A DNA stretch of 64,000 nucleotides from Aulostomus chinensis (GCA_037954235.1 JBBMOA010000019.1:18280305-18344304), one strand, 5' to 3'; counted from the stretch's first letter, positions 14,001-26,421 are shown. Made by a program: numbers and translations. Notes: generated by a model from the letters alone, not told the origin.

Positions 14001-15586
14001 AACAGCCAGCCGGTGTGAAGAGGAGAGAGGATCTTTATCAAGCCGACAGCAGGAGGTGAAAGGACACTCATCACACGCGAGGTGGAGTTCAGGATTGCAA
14101 CTTTCACTGTCGAGTCCATAAAATATCACAAATGTTGTAAACGCATTACGGCTCAGCGTGACACGCTAGGCTGTCCAACCCCAATCTATTTGAATCCAAA
14201 TAACAGAACAGAGAACTCGGTGCATCTAAGAAGCGGCCACCAGAGATTACTTCATGTTTTCACTCGGTCAAAGGTGATCGAGCGACGATAAAGGATAGAA
14301 GTATTATAAGTAATTATCCTTCAGCAGATTGTTGACTCAAACAGACTCATTTCAGCAACGCGAGGGTGTGAGTCCACACATCATACACCGTCGCCTCTCG
14401 ACATTAGTAGTAAAATACACATCAATAACCGCAAACAGCAAAATTTAAATTGACACATCAATCATGGCTATTAAAAGATGTCCTGTTATACTTGTGTTTT
14501 TAAAATATCCCCTACAAATACATGTTTGACTTAAACATAAATGTATAAATGTGTTCAACTGTACGGTATATTTATGTTACAGCAGCAAAACACAGAAGTC
14601 ATACTTGAATGACGCTAGGAGTTTTTTGTTTTATATTCTGCTTAAGTCATAACTGCTCAGCTAATAACGGACATATTTCCCACTGGAAAAAAAAAAATCC
14701 AAACAAATCTAAATGACAAATTTGTGGCCTCGAGTTCAGAATTCCCACCAATAATATTCCCCTCTGTATCGAACATGTACTCCTTATTACTCATTGAATG
14801 AAAGCAGATGCATTTAAGTAACTGAAAGCTATGAGATTGGTTTTAATTTCATCTCTTGCTGTGTTGGAGGATGTTGGACCCCTGGCTTCAACCTTTCTAA
14901 AATCCTGGCCGAGTCACTGCTTCTATCATAAATACGAACCTACACATGTGGGACTACAAGTAAAGGAGCCCGTGGTAACAGACTTATCACTTATAGACTG
15001 GATCGTTGAGGGGGTCACTCTTACATCAAACAGCAGCCAGACCGCCTGCTGCAGAAAGATGCACGAAATATGATAAAGGAGACAAAAAGGTTGCAGTTGC
15101 GGGCATGAATGAGAGCAGTGCAGAGGCCGGACAGGCTGAGGACCGGCCGGCTGCTGCGGTGTGTGTGTGCGTGGACTGACCGCTGCCTGCTGCTGTCTGG
15201 CGTAAACAACTCGCAGAGAACAATGGCCAGGGTTGGGTTGACTTTATCCGATTATACAAATATGTAGCCATCCTTTCCTTGGCAAACCGGCCACCGCCTC
15301 TAACCCGCCATGAAACGCAGATAACATCTCGACGAAATGTTCACAGCATCGGCGTCAGCTACAATCCATCACTGGGTCTTTACAAAAACAAGTCAGTCCC
15401 ACCGCCGAGAGCTAACGTTAGCTGGGTGCAGCGACCAACACTCGGTCGGGGGGGAATCTTGCCTGTCAGCCGCGTCAAACCAGGGGAGAAGCGAGTCACG
15501 CAGCGAGTCTGTAGTAAAACAACTCCCGTGCGTTCAGATCCGCAGTGAGAAACACAGATTAAATGTGAATATCGGGTCCTGTTTAC
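11063..15586 (-). other. Long 5' intron of tsc1 with the 5' UTR part of the first coding exon
   Basis: The stretch separates the first coding exon from the upstream non-coding exon. It holds short CT-rich runs near 11.09 kb, 12.43 kb and 13.95 kb, AT-rich DNA around 14.3-14.8 kb and scattered short open frames. No frame is recognisable as a known protein. The frame at 12149-12334 (+) is discussed as a finding. No known RNA gene is seen. Confidence 0.5.
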
Positions 15587-15650
15587 CTGTTAGAGTAGCA
15601 GCACTCCACAGGGCGCCGCCATCTTGAACACCTCACAGCCCATCCCACCA
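15587..15650 (-). other. tsc1: Probable 5' non-coding exon of tsc1 with a 10-codon upstream ORF
   Basis: Reading the minus strand, a CAG|GTAAAC donor ends the exon at 15587. Just upstream is AAGATGGCGGC, a match to the YY1 motif typical of TATA-less housekeeping promoters. The ATG inside it (15622) opens a uORF of ten codons, MAAPCGVLLL, that stops at 15590-15592, three bases before the donor. The next step would be splicing about 4.5 kb to the exon carrying the hamartin start at 11062. The transcription start and the acceptor of the first coding exon cannot be fixed by eye; AG candidates lie around 11110-11140. The link to tsc1 rests on position, strand and motif type. Confidence 0.55.
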
Positions 15651-15902
15651 CAGTCAGCATCCGCTGTCAGGCTGCATGCAAACTAATCCCATAAATCCGC
15701 CTACAAGTTATCTCCGTAACACCTCAACTCGTTGACACAAACAAGGTCGAAATTAAAAACGTGAACGCATCGACTAGCACGGAAGTCTTGTTTGAGCTCC
15801 GCTCCACCAAGTAACTCGCCGACACAGTTTGCACCGGCGCGTACTCACTTGGCGGAAGAATTAAGTTCGGGTAATATGGTTTCGCGTGACCCACATGTAG
15901 AG

Positions 15903-15914
15903 TGCGCACGCGCA
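15903..15914. promoter_or_regulatory. NRF1-type palindrome in the tsc1 upstream region
   Basis: TGCGCACGCGCA matches the NRF1 consensus YGCGCAYGCGCR. It lies about 280 bp upstream of the probable tsc1 first exon in a locally CpG-rich stretch (about 15.3-15.95 kb). NRF1 sites are common in broad, TATA-less promoters. Whether a plus-strand transcript also starts here is unknown. Confidence 0.5.
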
Positions 15915-16770
15915 AATACTTCGCTCTGACCAGGTAGTTGAGAGCTCAGGAATTACGGAAGCTAAATACTGCCAAGAAACAGACTCACCTGCAAGTTGCA
16001 ACAGACGAAAAGACAATTATTTCCTGTCAAATCCATCAGTTACTACGTCAAAACTCTGTATTATTGACCTCAAAGGCAAAATGATAGCATACTAAATTAA
16101 AATTTAGACTTTTCTTCCGGGTAAACTCACAGCGAGGACATGGCTGCATTCAAGCCAAAGTGATTTGCTTCGATTTTGATTTCTGGCCACTTTGCTCTTC
16201 CCCTGAACTCTAAAAGCCCTAAGTGGTTTTCAAGGTAAAATGAACTCTTCATCCAGCAAGCAGCTCCAAACGGTAACCAAGCAGACATCTAAAATGGCTC
16301 TTCTATGCGGCTCAGAGAGGTCGGAGAACCACATGACTTCTCTCAGTTGTTGTTTATGTTATGTTATACATATGTATATATAGATTTGTATGTTGTTATT
16401 CATGTTATGTTATATATATGTATATCAATTTGTTGTTCATGTCCCATAAAACATGTTAAAAATAATGGTCCTTGAAGTTTACATGTGTTTTTCCTATTCT
16501 TTTTATAGAGACACCTTTGAAAAAATGTTTCGCCCTGCAGGAATGAGGACCCATATGTGGTAAATCCATTGATTTTGATTTCCAAAATAAAAACTGAATA
16601 CTTTTTTTTTTTTAAATATAACAAAAGTAAAAAAAAAGTCTTGTGGTGTCCTGCAACGACGTGCTGAAATCCTGGCAATGGATAAAATCTCTTGATAATT
16701 GTACGGAAAGAATTCTTCTCCTGTCTGAAATCTGACAATCTTACAACCCGGATGGCGAGATTCTCTGATA

Positions 16771-16826
16771 GAAGAAGAAGAAGAAGAAGAAGAAGAAGAA
16801 GAAGAAGAAGAAGAAGAAGAAGAAGG
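16771..16826. repeat. (GAA)n trinucleotide tract
   Basis: An unbroken run of about 18 GAA/AAG units. It creates poly-Leu and poly-Ser frames on the minus strand and a poly-Arg frame on the plus strand, none of which is a real gene. GAA tracts can form triplex DNA. Confidence 0.95.
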
Positions 16827-18463
16827 AGCTTCAAACCAAATGGATGGAAATGTAATTGTGCTGTTTTCACCATGAATTTGAAAAATTGGATTGAAAAGTA
16901 CATACATTAGTTTCTGTCTACTTATTTGCAGAAATTTGCTGTAATTTCAAAAACAAAAATAATCCAAAACACAGGTGGAAGTAACAGAGGATGAAAAGAG
17001 AGGTGATGAGGATGAATGGAAAGTGAAAAGCGGAGCAGCGGAAACAGACACGCAAGAAAGGCAACCTGCTAAATCACCAAGTCAATCATCGTGATGCGAT
17101 CCTGAGTTGTGTTTTGTCATTTCCACCTGTACTGCCCATGTCATTCACCACCCCCCCCCCCCCCCCAAAAAATGCCGTTTAAACATTTGGGGGAGTGTAG
17201 TAGAGGGATGCATCTAAAGAGCTGAACAAATTCATCATGGAACCCATGTCAATCATCAGCTGATCTGATAAAACACAAACGACACGACAAACACAGAGGG
17301 CTGCGTCTCTTTCCTCTGTCTATGTTTGCTATTCACTTAACCAACTGACATCTGTCACTGATGCCATCGCCATCGCCAGAATCGCGTGTGGTGTTGACCT
17401 GAACGTTCTCCTCGGTCTCGACGGCTCATGTCCAACTCTCCAAGGAGACCTGACAGATGCAGGACGTCTGGTTTACCAGCGACGAGCAACACCAGCTCCA
17501 GGAGAGCTAGAGTTACTACGTCCTGGCTGAATGTCTCAGAAGTACAACCCTTTCACAGTGACTTTGACCCCTGACCACCAACGTTTTGCCGGGTCGTCCT
17601 TGAGTCCCTGTGGTTGTTTTTATACAAAATTTCAATAAATTTCCTGAAGGTGCTCCTGAGATGCTGCGTTAACAAGAATATTTCCCAAGAGGGGGCAGGG
17701 ACTTTGACCTTTGACCACCAAAACCTTTTCAGTCCATCCCAGTGAACACTTCAGCCCAAGTTGACATCAATCCAAAGCGGCGTTCCAGATGCAGGCTGTT
17801 ACTGAGAGTGAGAAGGACAAGCAGACAACCCAAAGCACGACGCCTCAGCTCCAGCTTTCGTTCTGACTTGGATCTCTGGCTTTGTTCTCAGAGTTCTCTC
17901 TCTGATCTTACGCAGGATCACACGACGGGACACTCAAGCACAAAGTGAAAATTTTAACCACCTCTCGGATCAGGATGACCTTCAACCAGGTTTGATTGAA
18001 ACGTCGTCACCAAGGCAACGCTGAGGTAATCGGGAGGAGGGAAGCTGTGATTCGAGGTTCTTTCACTCATCAGAAGAAACCCAGACCGAGATTGAGGCGT
18101 GCACTCCGCTGAGCTGCAGTTCTGCTGAAAGAACGACAAAGAAATCAAACATCAGGTTTGTAGCAAGTAACCGGCATCATTGTGTGGGAAATCTGACGAG
18201 AATATTGGTGAATTTAAAATATTTTCACACACCCACTTGGAAGGAAGTAGAACTGACGAACATTCCAACTGAAGTTTGTTGTTGCAAACGTTTCTGAGTT
18301 GACATCTTATTTCCAGGAAGGTGATGTCGTCCTTCATTAAACTACAAGAAATTATTGTTTCCACTTTTGCTATTTTTAACATTTTATTTTAGTCATTTAT
18401 TTTGTTGGCCTTTTTTTTTCCTCTCACAGGCTCCCATACCATCAACATCCTCCTTTATACAAA

Positions 18464-18716
18464 GTTCCATCCATCCATCCATTTTCTGTACCGCTTATCT
18501 GTTAAGGGTCGGGGGGGTGGGTGGAGCCTATCCCAGCTGACAGTGGGTGAGAGGCCGGTTCACCCTGGACGGGTCACCAGTTCATCTCAGGGCCATCAGG
18601 AGCAATTAGGGGTTCAGTATCTTGATCAAGGACACTTGGACATGGTCACCGGAGGAAGTGAGGATCGAACCAGCGACCCTTCGGTTGCCAGACGGCCACT
18701 CCACCTCTGAGCCGTG
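18464..18716 (-). repeat. Dispersed teleost repeat with CCATCCAT end, copy 2
   Basis: Nearly the same as the copy at 3368-3625 over its whole length, including the CTTATCTGTTAAGGGTC and CACCCTGGACGGGTCACCAG blocks and the shared downstream tract ending in CTCTGAGCCG. It lies in the tsc1-gfi1b spacer. Confidence 0.85.
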
Positions 18717-20410
18717 TTGTTACACAAATTGTTCTGATGAATTTAAACGACTGATTTCTGTTCTGGCTCAAATTTGAGCTCAGCTTCAAAGACATGAGCA
18801 CATGAGAAAGACAGGAAGGAAATCACAGTGCCGCGCAGGAATCTTAAAAATAACAGTCACCATGATAAACGATCGGCATTGAACATGAGAACAAACTGAG
18901 CTCAAGCTTGTTGATGGAATGTCAACTCCCCAAACACAGCTCATCGTCCGTGCAGGAACAGCAGTGGTGGATGGCGGGTCACTTCCTGGTTCCTGGGACC
19001 ATCTCAACTAAATCTCAACTTCAATTCAAAGGCAGAGGACACACACCTCCATGCTGCCATCATGCTGGTCGCACAAAGTGAAGTTTCAGATCCAACACTG
19101 ACAACAGCCTCATCGTGGGCTTCTTTCATTCAGTTTGACAAAACTGTTCATTCTAGTCCTCCATATACCCATCGTGGTTCTGTTCGGGCCCATCACATAA
19201 TTTGGTCTTAAGTTGTAATATAATATAATATAATATATCATATCATATAATCGCCATTTATTACTTATCAACATTGTCCACTAGATGTCGCACTTGTACT
19301 CTTTTTTGCGTGAGTGTGTTGAGTTTGACAGTCTCTCCCACTGCAGTGAAACGGACGCCCTGCACCTTCCCTACAAGGTGACGTATTGAAAGGTTTGGTT
19401 TGACCTGCAATCCAGAACTCTAAAGAATTTAATTTCACAGAAAATAGAAACAGAGAAAAAACAGGAATTCATGGACGCAGGCGGAAGATGTTTGACCTCT
19501 TTTGTTCGAAAAGAAAAACGGATCCACTTCATGCGCCGACAAAATAGTTTTTTTAACAATTGAATCATTTCATAAAATGAATAAAATCAATCAATTAACA
19601 CTCGATTCCCACTCTAGCTTCATCATAATTCCTGATGTTTTGGCACAGATGTGCGCTTTGCTCTTCATTTGCTACCAGGCTTTCAAAAAAAAAAAAATCC
19701 TTTGTTTTTCAGAGCCACTTGCTGCCTTGTTTTAAATCCTCTCCCCCGCGAGCGTTTCCTCCCTCTCACAAATTCTCGATTTCATGTTTGAGAGGTTCAA
19801 GAACATTTAGCTTAAAACAATATTGAACTTATTCCAGTCGGAACCCGGGCCGCGGACCTGAGTGACACCGAAGCATCCTGCAGAAATCTGTCACGACTGA
19901 TTATCTGCGCTGCATTCTTCGGTAAACAGACGAAGAGAGTCAACAGCGCTAATCTCCCGGACTGGTTTGGTGTGTGTATCTTTGGAGGTGCTACACTCTC
20001 ATATGATCTTTGCTTGGGTTTTTTTTTTTTTTTTTTTTTTTTAAATCTTGCACACAACAAAGTCATGCACAGCTGTTGTTAAATCCTGTAAGTCAAACAC
20101 TGACATGGGAAGCCATTTAATCGGATTTTTTTTAATTTTATTTTTTTCAAATTGAGAAATCGATGATGTTGAAATGTAATATCGGCAGATGACGTGGCTT
20201 ATTGGTTTGGTTGAATTTGGCCCCAGAGGCACCGACGCACGCCTGACTCATCCTCCCCACCTCCCCGCCGTGTTTAACTTGCTCATTAGCGGTTATTCTT
20301 CACCCCAACCCCCCTTCCCCCACACACCCCCACCCCCCGGGAGCGCCGGTGGTGTGTGTAACTGTCCCAGGGACCGCGAGGGCCTTACGCAAATTCCCAC
20401 CTGCAGCTCG

Positions 20411-20684
20411 GCCTTTTGATTGGTTGAAACCACAGTCAGATTCCCAAAATTATCTGATTGAAAATCAGGGAGGGGAGAAAAAGACAGAGCAACAAGTGCG
20501 ATGCCTCTACACTGCTTTGCTTTTTCTGACGTTTAGGGAAGGATTTTCACTCCCACCGTCGAGCTCTTTGACTTAAAAAAAAATTAACTGACAAAAAAAG
20601 CAAGGAAGTACTTTTTTTAATTATTTTTTTCCCTTCTTTTTTTTCTCTCCATATATTTAAAGACGGGAACTCCTTCAGGTAACG
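20411..20684 (+). promoter_or_regulatory. Candidate gfi1b promoter region: CCAAT, RUNX and GATA motifs
   Basis: Within 45 bp there is an inverted CCAAT box (ATTGG, 20419-20423), a RUNX motif (AAACCACAG, 20427-20435) and an inverted GATA site (TTATCT, 20450-20455). A second ATTGG lies near 20.2 kb. A TATA-like TATATTTAAAG lies near 20652, and a good donor (AACG|GTGAGT, 20684) could end a short untranslated exon. GFI1B promoters are known from mammals to respond to NF-Y, GATA1 and RUNX1. The exact start site is inferred. Confidence 0.45.
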
Positions 20685-21015
20685 GTGAGTAGAGTCGAAA
20701 CTTGCCAGTGGAAAAATTTAGATCGTTACGAAATATTCTTTTGAGACTGTTTAAAAGCCTCTTTTATTTTGACACTTATACAGTAAAAAAAAATAAAATA
20801 AATACTTGTAGTAAACATGCGTGAACGCGCGGGAGCCCACGCATGTGAATATGAAAATTACGCCGTCATAAAAACCTAAAGTAAAGCAAAACTAATATAA
20901 AGTATTTTGTTTTACCCATTTGAAATTGCACTTTATTTATTTTTAACCATTATTGAGTTGTTGTTGTTTTTTTTAAATTATTTTATTTTCCTGACGACGT
21001 CTCTGTAGGAGCAAC

Positions 21016-24000
21016 ATGCCCCGATCGTTTCTGGTGAAAAACAAAAGGTGCTCGTCTTTTAACGTGCACAGGTCGCATGAGCAGGAGCCGGACGCCGTCG
21101 CAGGTGCAGGTGAGACCGAACACTGCCGAACCACCCAGCAGCTTCAGTTCTCCAAACTGTATCGGTGGAACTGACAGTTTGGCGAGAATTTAGAGTCACG
21201 TTGAAATGGAAAGACGTAAAACTCGATTTATTCATGTGGAATTTAATGATTTTTTTTGGGGGGGGGGGTAAATCGTAAAGAGGAAGAACAAGCAACGTAA
21301 CTGCTGCTGAATCGATCTCACTTGTATTTATTTGGGGTAGCAGGAGTCCCAGCAGACCCTCCAGAGCGGCCTGGGTCTGAGCCGCCTCAGTCCCCCCAGG
21401 ACCTCTGCTCATTTGAAAAGGAGGCCGAGTCTGAGGGCCCCTTACCTGCTCACCCAGAGGCCACCGGATCCCCAGCGGGCCCCACACAGCCATTCTTCCT
21501 GACTGGTGAGCTGCTGGTGCTAATGCTGCAACCTTCCCAGTAGCGTGTGGTCCTTGTTGATGTACTTGGTTGTTCCGTCTCCCCAGAACCGTCTCTGGCA
21601 GAGTTCCCTCCTTACTACAAGCCCACCTATGCCTGGGAGTCTTCCTCCTATCAGCTGAGCTTCAGCCCAGCGGTGCTGCAGCACGCCACCACGCTTTACA
21701 ACACCCACATCAGCCGCAGTCCTCAGCGTCAGCAGCCTCTGGACTGCAGCACCCACTACTCCCCCAGCTCCAACACCTACCACTGCATCACCTGTGACAA
21801 GGTGAGCAACACCTGCCTGTGCCGCCTCTGCGCGTCTCTTTCCCCACAGCGGCTTCACGCCAAGAAGACTTCCCCTCCAAACGTACATTTGTAGAGCGTC
21901 TCCTTGTCGTCGGCCGCCTCAGCTGATGGACTCACTCTGCTGCAGGTGTTCTCCACGCCCCACGGCCTGGAGGTTCACGTCAGGAGGTCCCACAGTGGAA
22001 CGCGACCCTTCGGCTGCAGCATCTGCAGGAAAACATTCGGCCACGCTGTCAGTCTAGAGCAACACATGAATGTCCACTCTCAGGTAATCAGCAGCAAACG
22101 CTGCTCTGTTCATAAAACATTGTCAGATACTTGATGGCACCGAATCCTACAATCCCCACAATGCAACTCATCTACCTGGTAGATCCCTCTTCTGATTTTA
22201 CTAAATCCTGACATGGCTATTTTTGTTTTTTATTTTTCAGGTGGTTTTAATATCAGCAGGTCCTGGCTTATCATAGATAGGACGGTCTCGTGTGCTGATA
22301 GGATTTTTTCCCTTTTTTTTTAAAACCAACTAACTAACTGGTCACTTCATTCAGAACAAAAGACACTTGCGATCGTTTGCAATCATTAAATCATCGGAGA
22401 AGTTTCTTATTTCAGAGCACTGACGTCATTTCCTCAATTTGTGGTTCTTTTTAAACTTGAACACGAAGCCTGCCTCCGTTACGTATCTTGTGACGTATCA
22501 AACGTTTTACGCCCTAATATCGGTGTGTAATATGCGTCATTGATAAAACAAAACAATAAAAGTTGTTAAAAAAGAATGTTGCTCCCACATATCGGCATCT
22601 GCATCCTCATCGCCAGTGTAGCAAACAAACCCTGTCCGTCAGGGTCCTAGTTTTTGTAGCACAACTGAAAACAAAGAACTAGCCTGGAAAAAGAGGGTCT
22701 CTCCTGCGTGCATATCGCTCGTGTTCTGGAGCTTTCTGTTTAATCACGTGATCTTTTTGCGTGCTCTCGGCACTTTGAGAGCTTGAACTTGAATTAGAGC
22801 GTTACAAAAATAAGACCTTTCGAGGCGTGACTTCGCATGCCCCACTGTCAGATGTGCACCCTTCATCTGCACCGTGCGTGACTGTGTTTTCTGTCTTCCA
22901 CCAGGAAAAAACGTTTGAGTGTAAGATGTGCGGGAAGTCATTCAAGCGCTCCTCCACGCTCTCCACTCACCTGCTCATCCACTCGGACACCAGGCCGTAC
23001 CCCTGCCAGTACTGCGGCAAGAGGTTCCACCAGAAGTCTGATATGAAGAAACACACCTACATCCACACCGGTGTGTAGCTTCTTTGACATATTCAGAAGA
23101 ACACGGCAAACACGCTCATTGTCATTTATTTTAAGAGCCAGACGAGCACATAGATCCTCTCCACCAGAGCCCCGGGGCTCCACCGCACGGCTGACTGCTA
23201 GTTAGCTTAGCTGCTATGAATGCCTACTCAAAAGTAGTCAAATACACTTTTTTTTTCTTCTCAAAATGGTCTTTGCCTGCATGAATAGAGCCGGAATTGT
23301 ACTTAACGTTCAACGTTATAAAACTTAATTTTATCCAACGAATACCTGGAACTACTTCACCTGCCTCCACTTCCCATCCTGGCTCCCAGAGTCTGCGGTT
23401 CTTCCTCTGTATTTTCTGGTCTAATTAGATCAGGATCAGGTTTGTAGTTTGTCTAGAACCGACCCCCCTCGTCCTTCCTTACGGATTTCGACCATGCTTA
23501 GTAGCAGCAGTTGCCCTTTTAGTTGTCAACAAACATTTTGTTTTGTTAACTGAAGTTACAATGAAACTTTAGAGGCGCTGCGTCAAATCACTGAACCCAG
23601 TCAGGAAAGTAGTTCCGGCTATGTATCTGACCGTAACAACAATATCTCCGAATTTTCAACATTTCTTTTGTTTTTTACAGTGAATGTAAAGCACAACCTC
23701 AGTTCCACTGATGCAGGTAAATTCTGCTTTGGAGGAAAGTGTATGAAACGACTTTGGAGACTGTTTTCTCTCATGTCCTATGCTAGCATTCATAGCAGCT
23801 AAGCTAGCCAGCAGTCAGCTGTGCGATGGGCGCCATGATCTCTGCACAGGTGCGACCTGTCAGAGAGGAAGAAAGGGGATCCATTAACGTATTCCGTTTG
23901 TACTGAGAATTTGTTTTCCGTGGACAAAAGTGGCAAATGGAACGCACCCTGATGTCGGAGTTCCTACTGGTCAATTCCATAAACCAAAGAGAACCCCAAG

Positions 24001-24761
24001 TTCACAAGCAAAGATGGCTGCTCCGTGCATCAGTCGGGTGAAGGCTTTGAACATTCCCAGACTTTGAGCACTGTTATGGCGAACGCTGTCACATTAATGT
24101 GTGCCGTTACTGTGCTCACTGAGCTGTTTATGTTTTATCTGTAGGCCTGTTGCTAGGAAGTTTAGATAACCCTTTACTTATAGAATAAAAAATGAAATTC
24201 CTCTGGCTGGGATCATGAAGTTTCCAGGTCCACAGAGGAAGTGTTTCCAGGAGTAACATAACTGCTGATAAATCAGAAAAAAAAAACCATAAACAAATGA
24301 GATGGATTTGCATATCTGGTTTTCCTGCTTCACAAAGAGCTCCGTGAAAAGGAACTGTATGCAGTTGGAGTTTGTAGCCAATAAATGTTTGACAAATCTG
24401 AACAATGGTGTGATTCTGGACCCACAGTCGAGCCTCCTGCTGCCGTTTTAGTTCAGGATGATTAACCAGATTTTTCCAGCTGCACCACCTTTTAATTAAA
24501 TCATTTTGAACCCATCTGAGATGTACGTGTTGCCAGTCTGATCTGTGTGTGTGTGTGTGTGGGTGTTTGTTTGATTCCGCAGGTGAAAAACCCCACAAAT
24601 GTCAGGTGTGTGGTAAAGCATTCAGCCAGAGCTCCAACCTGATCACCCACAGCAGGAAACACACGGGCTTCAAGCCGTTTGGATGTGATATTTGTTCCAA
24701 GGGCTTCCAGCGCAAGGTGGATCTCCGCAGGCACCACGAGAGCCAGCACGGCGTGAAGTGA
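21016..24761 (+). CDS. gfi1b: gfi1b, SNAG-domain six-zinc-finger transcriptional repressor
   Basis: GFI1B is a nuclear repressor needed for erythroid and megakaryocyte development. It recruits LSD1/CoREST through its N-terminal SNAG motif and binds AATC-core sites. Six exons: 21016-21109, 21344-21505, 21587-21801, 21946-22083, 22905-23070 and 24583-24761, all GT/AG with consistent phases, giving 317 residues (human 330). The protein starts MPRSFLVKNKR, a SNAG motif with Lys8. A variable Pro-rich linker (about 32-145) contains FPPYYKPTYAW, like the human FYKPSFSW segment. Six C2H2 fingers run from Cys152 to the end: YHCITC, FGCSIC, FECKMC, YPCQYC, HKCQVC and FGCDIC, with HTGEKPH and HTGFKPF linkers. 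The ending RESQHNLK of human is HESQHGVK here. Synteny with tsc1 and gtf3c5 favours gfi1b over the gfi1 paralogues. Confidence 0.97.
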
Positions 24762-24899
24762 AGCGAAGCGCCGCTGTAGCGAGCGCTCGTATGGTTGCGA
24801 ACGGAAGGTTAATATGAGGATTATCAGGAGGACTGGTGTACATATTGGATGGCTGTTACAAGAATGAGGAAGTTCTGAAGAAATGAAGCCACCGATTAG

Positions 24900-25032
24900 A
24901 ATAAATTAATATATAAGAGGTTGTCTTCCCTAAAGACGCATGGGACATTTGCCGTTTTTATTTTAAAATATGACTTTTAATGCATTTAATATGTATTTGA
25001 GTGTGTTATGATGACCGTTTTACTGAATTAAA
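24900..25032 (+). terminator. Candidate gfi1b polyadenylation signals
   Basis: AATAAA lies at 24900-24905, about 140 nt after the stop, and ATTAAA at 25027-25032. Either could end the transcript. Which is used cannot be told from sequence alone. Confidence 0.55.
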
Positions 25033-25794
25033 GACTGATCTGAGCCGGAAAGCTGCGGTTGTTCTTTTCTGTTACCTGCAGGGTAAAATACACTCCCACT
25101 GTTTGCTAGTAAAATGAGATGGTGAGTACTGTAAACACCCCTTTTCCTCCTTGCTTGTCTCTTGTGGGACAGACATAACTTATAAAGGAGAGAGGCCAGG
25201 GGGGTGTTTGCTTCTGGGGAAGCAGTTAAGAGACAGTGTAGATCCTCTCAGTTTATTTCGTACTCTGAAGTTTTAATCTTTAATCTCAGTGGGAAATCAG
25301 AATTGCACAAACTGTCAGGCAGACTGTGAACTTCAGCCACACACTCTTGAAGACATCCAGTAGTTGATTGGGTTTCCCGCAGCACTGAATGGGATTACTG
25401 TGGAAAAGGGATTGATTATACAGTCAACCGTCGCCACACCCAGGCAGCCGGTTGGATTTACTTTTAACAAACACACAGCGGCTCTGAGGAAGGCTCACCA
25501 CCCTCCTCAAACAGTTCACACATTAAGATGCTCGGGGCAAATCACATCATCTCCTGGGGTTGTTTAATCTGACACACACTGGATTAGATCAACTGCTGAT
25601 AGCACATTTTTACAGCATTGTGGAATTTAATCTGTGTGTTGAAGATGGAAACTTCTAAGCCTCAGTAGAAAAAATAAAAAGGGCCCAGGTACTGTCCACC
25701 ATCCCCACAGGTGACTGAAGCATACAGACACTGCACGCACATGCACACGCGCGCGCACGCACACAGACACAGACACAGACACACACTTTTTATT

Positions 25795-26421
25795 TTAAAG
25801 GAATATTCCCGTATTTGGGGAAATAGATTGGACATCCTTCCCAGAGCCAGACTAGAAATGGATACCTTTCCCTCCTCTGTGCTGACTTTGACAGCTGAGA
25901 CCCACAGAGCGCCAGTTAGCTTAGCTCAATGAATGGTAATGGATGGGCAGGCTAGCATACCTCTGCCAACGGACGTCAATTACAAACTCAGATAACTTAA
26001 TTAATCCCACACGAGGGGCAATTTATGTGTGGCTTTCCAGTCACAAAACCCTTTTATCCATAAGTCTTTACCTGTATTAATGTAACTACGTTTGTGCGCA
26101 GCATTCCTTATGAAATACACATGCATGTACACCTCAACAGCTAACGAATCAAAACGCATGCTGGTGACCACAAGAGTGACTTCTGCCATTAATCATGGCC
26201 AGTTCTGTAAACTTGGGTGAGGAGGATTAGTGCCAGACCAACCATGACTCTAATCTGTTTGGTGATTTTTGACAGAGCTATGCTAACACGTCCAACAGCA
26301 GTCAGCCGGTCTCTGTGGATCCCTGATGCTGCACCGAGCAAAGGAGCGTATGTCTTCTTGTCTGCATCTGTCATGGATGGCAAATAAGTGTATTTCCCAA
26401 AAACATGGGGTGTTCCTTTAA
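25795..26421. mobile_element. Short element with imperfect terminal inverted repeats (MITE-like)
   Basis: The left end TTTAAAGGAA and its inner arm ending GGGGAAAT are mirrored by TTTGGGAAAT...TTCCTTTAAA at the right end: the outer ten bases match exactly and the next 21 match at about 12 positions. Internal phrases such as GCTAACTAGC and TCTTGTCTG recur at 7560-7720 and 55030-55190. This points to a dispersed family with partial copies elsewhere in the window. The element superfamily is not assigned. Confidence 0.5.

Larger units (their letters stand above)
15651..20410. other. tsc1-gfi1b spacer without a recognised gene
   Basis: The spacer holds AT-rich DNA with an imperfect duplication near 16.33-16.44 kb, a (GAA)n tract at 16771-16826, a poly-C run at about 17150-17166, the dispersed repeat at 18464-18716, a TAATA-type run near 19.22 kb and poly-T near 20.02 kb. 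Open frames here are short or come from simple repeats. The frame at 17742-17948 has no recognisable similarity. No tRNA or rRNA is seen. Confidence 0.6.

Noticed and set aside
16400..16910. Open frames of 167, 134 and 72 residues with poly-Leu, poly-Ser or poly-Arg runs
   Set aside because: They come from the (GAA)n tract at 16771-16826 read on both strands. There is no conserved sequence outside the tract.
21059..21888. Minus-strand frames opposite gfi1b exons 1-3
   Set aside because: Shadows of GC-rich coding exons; the plus strand carries the conserved protein.
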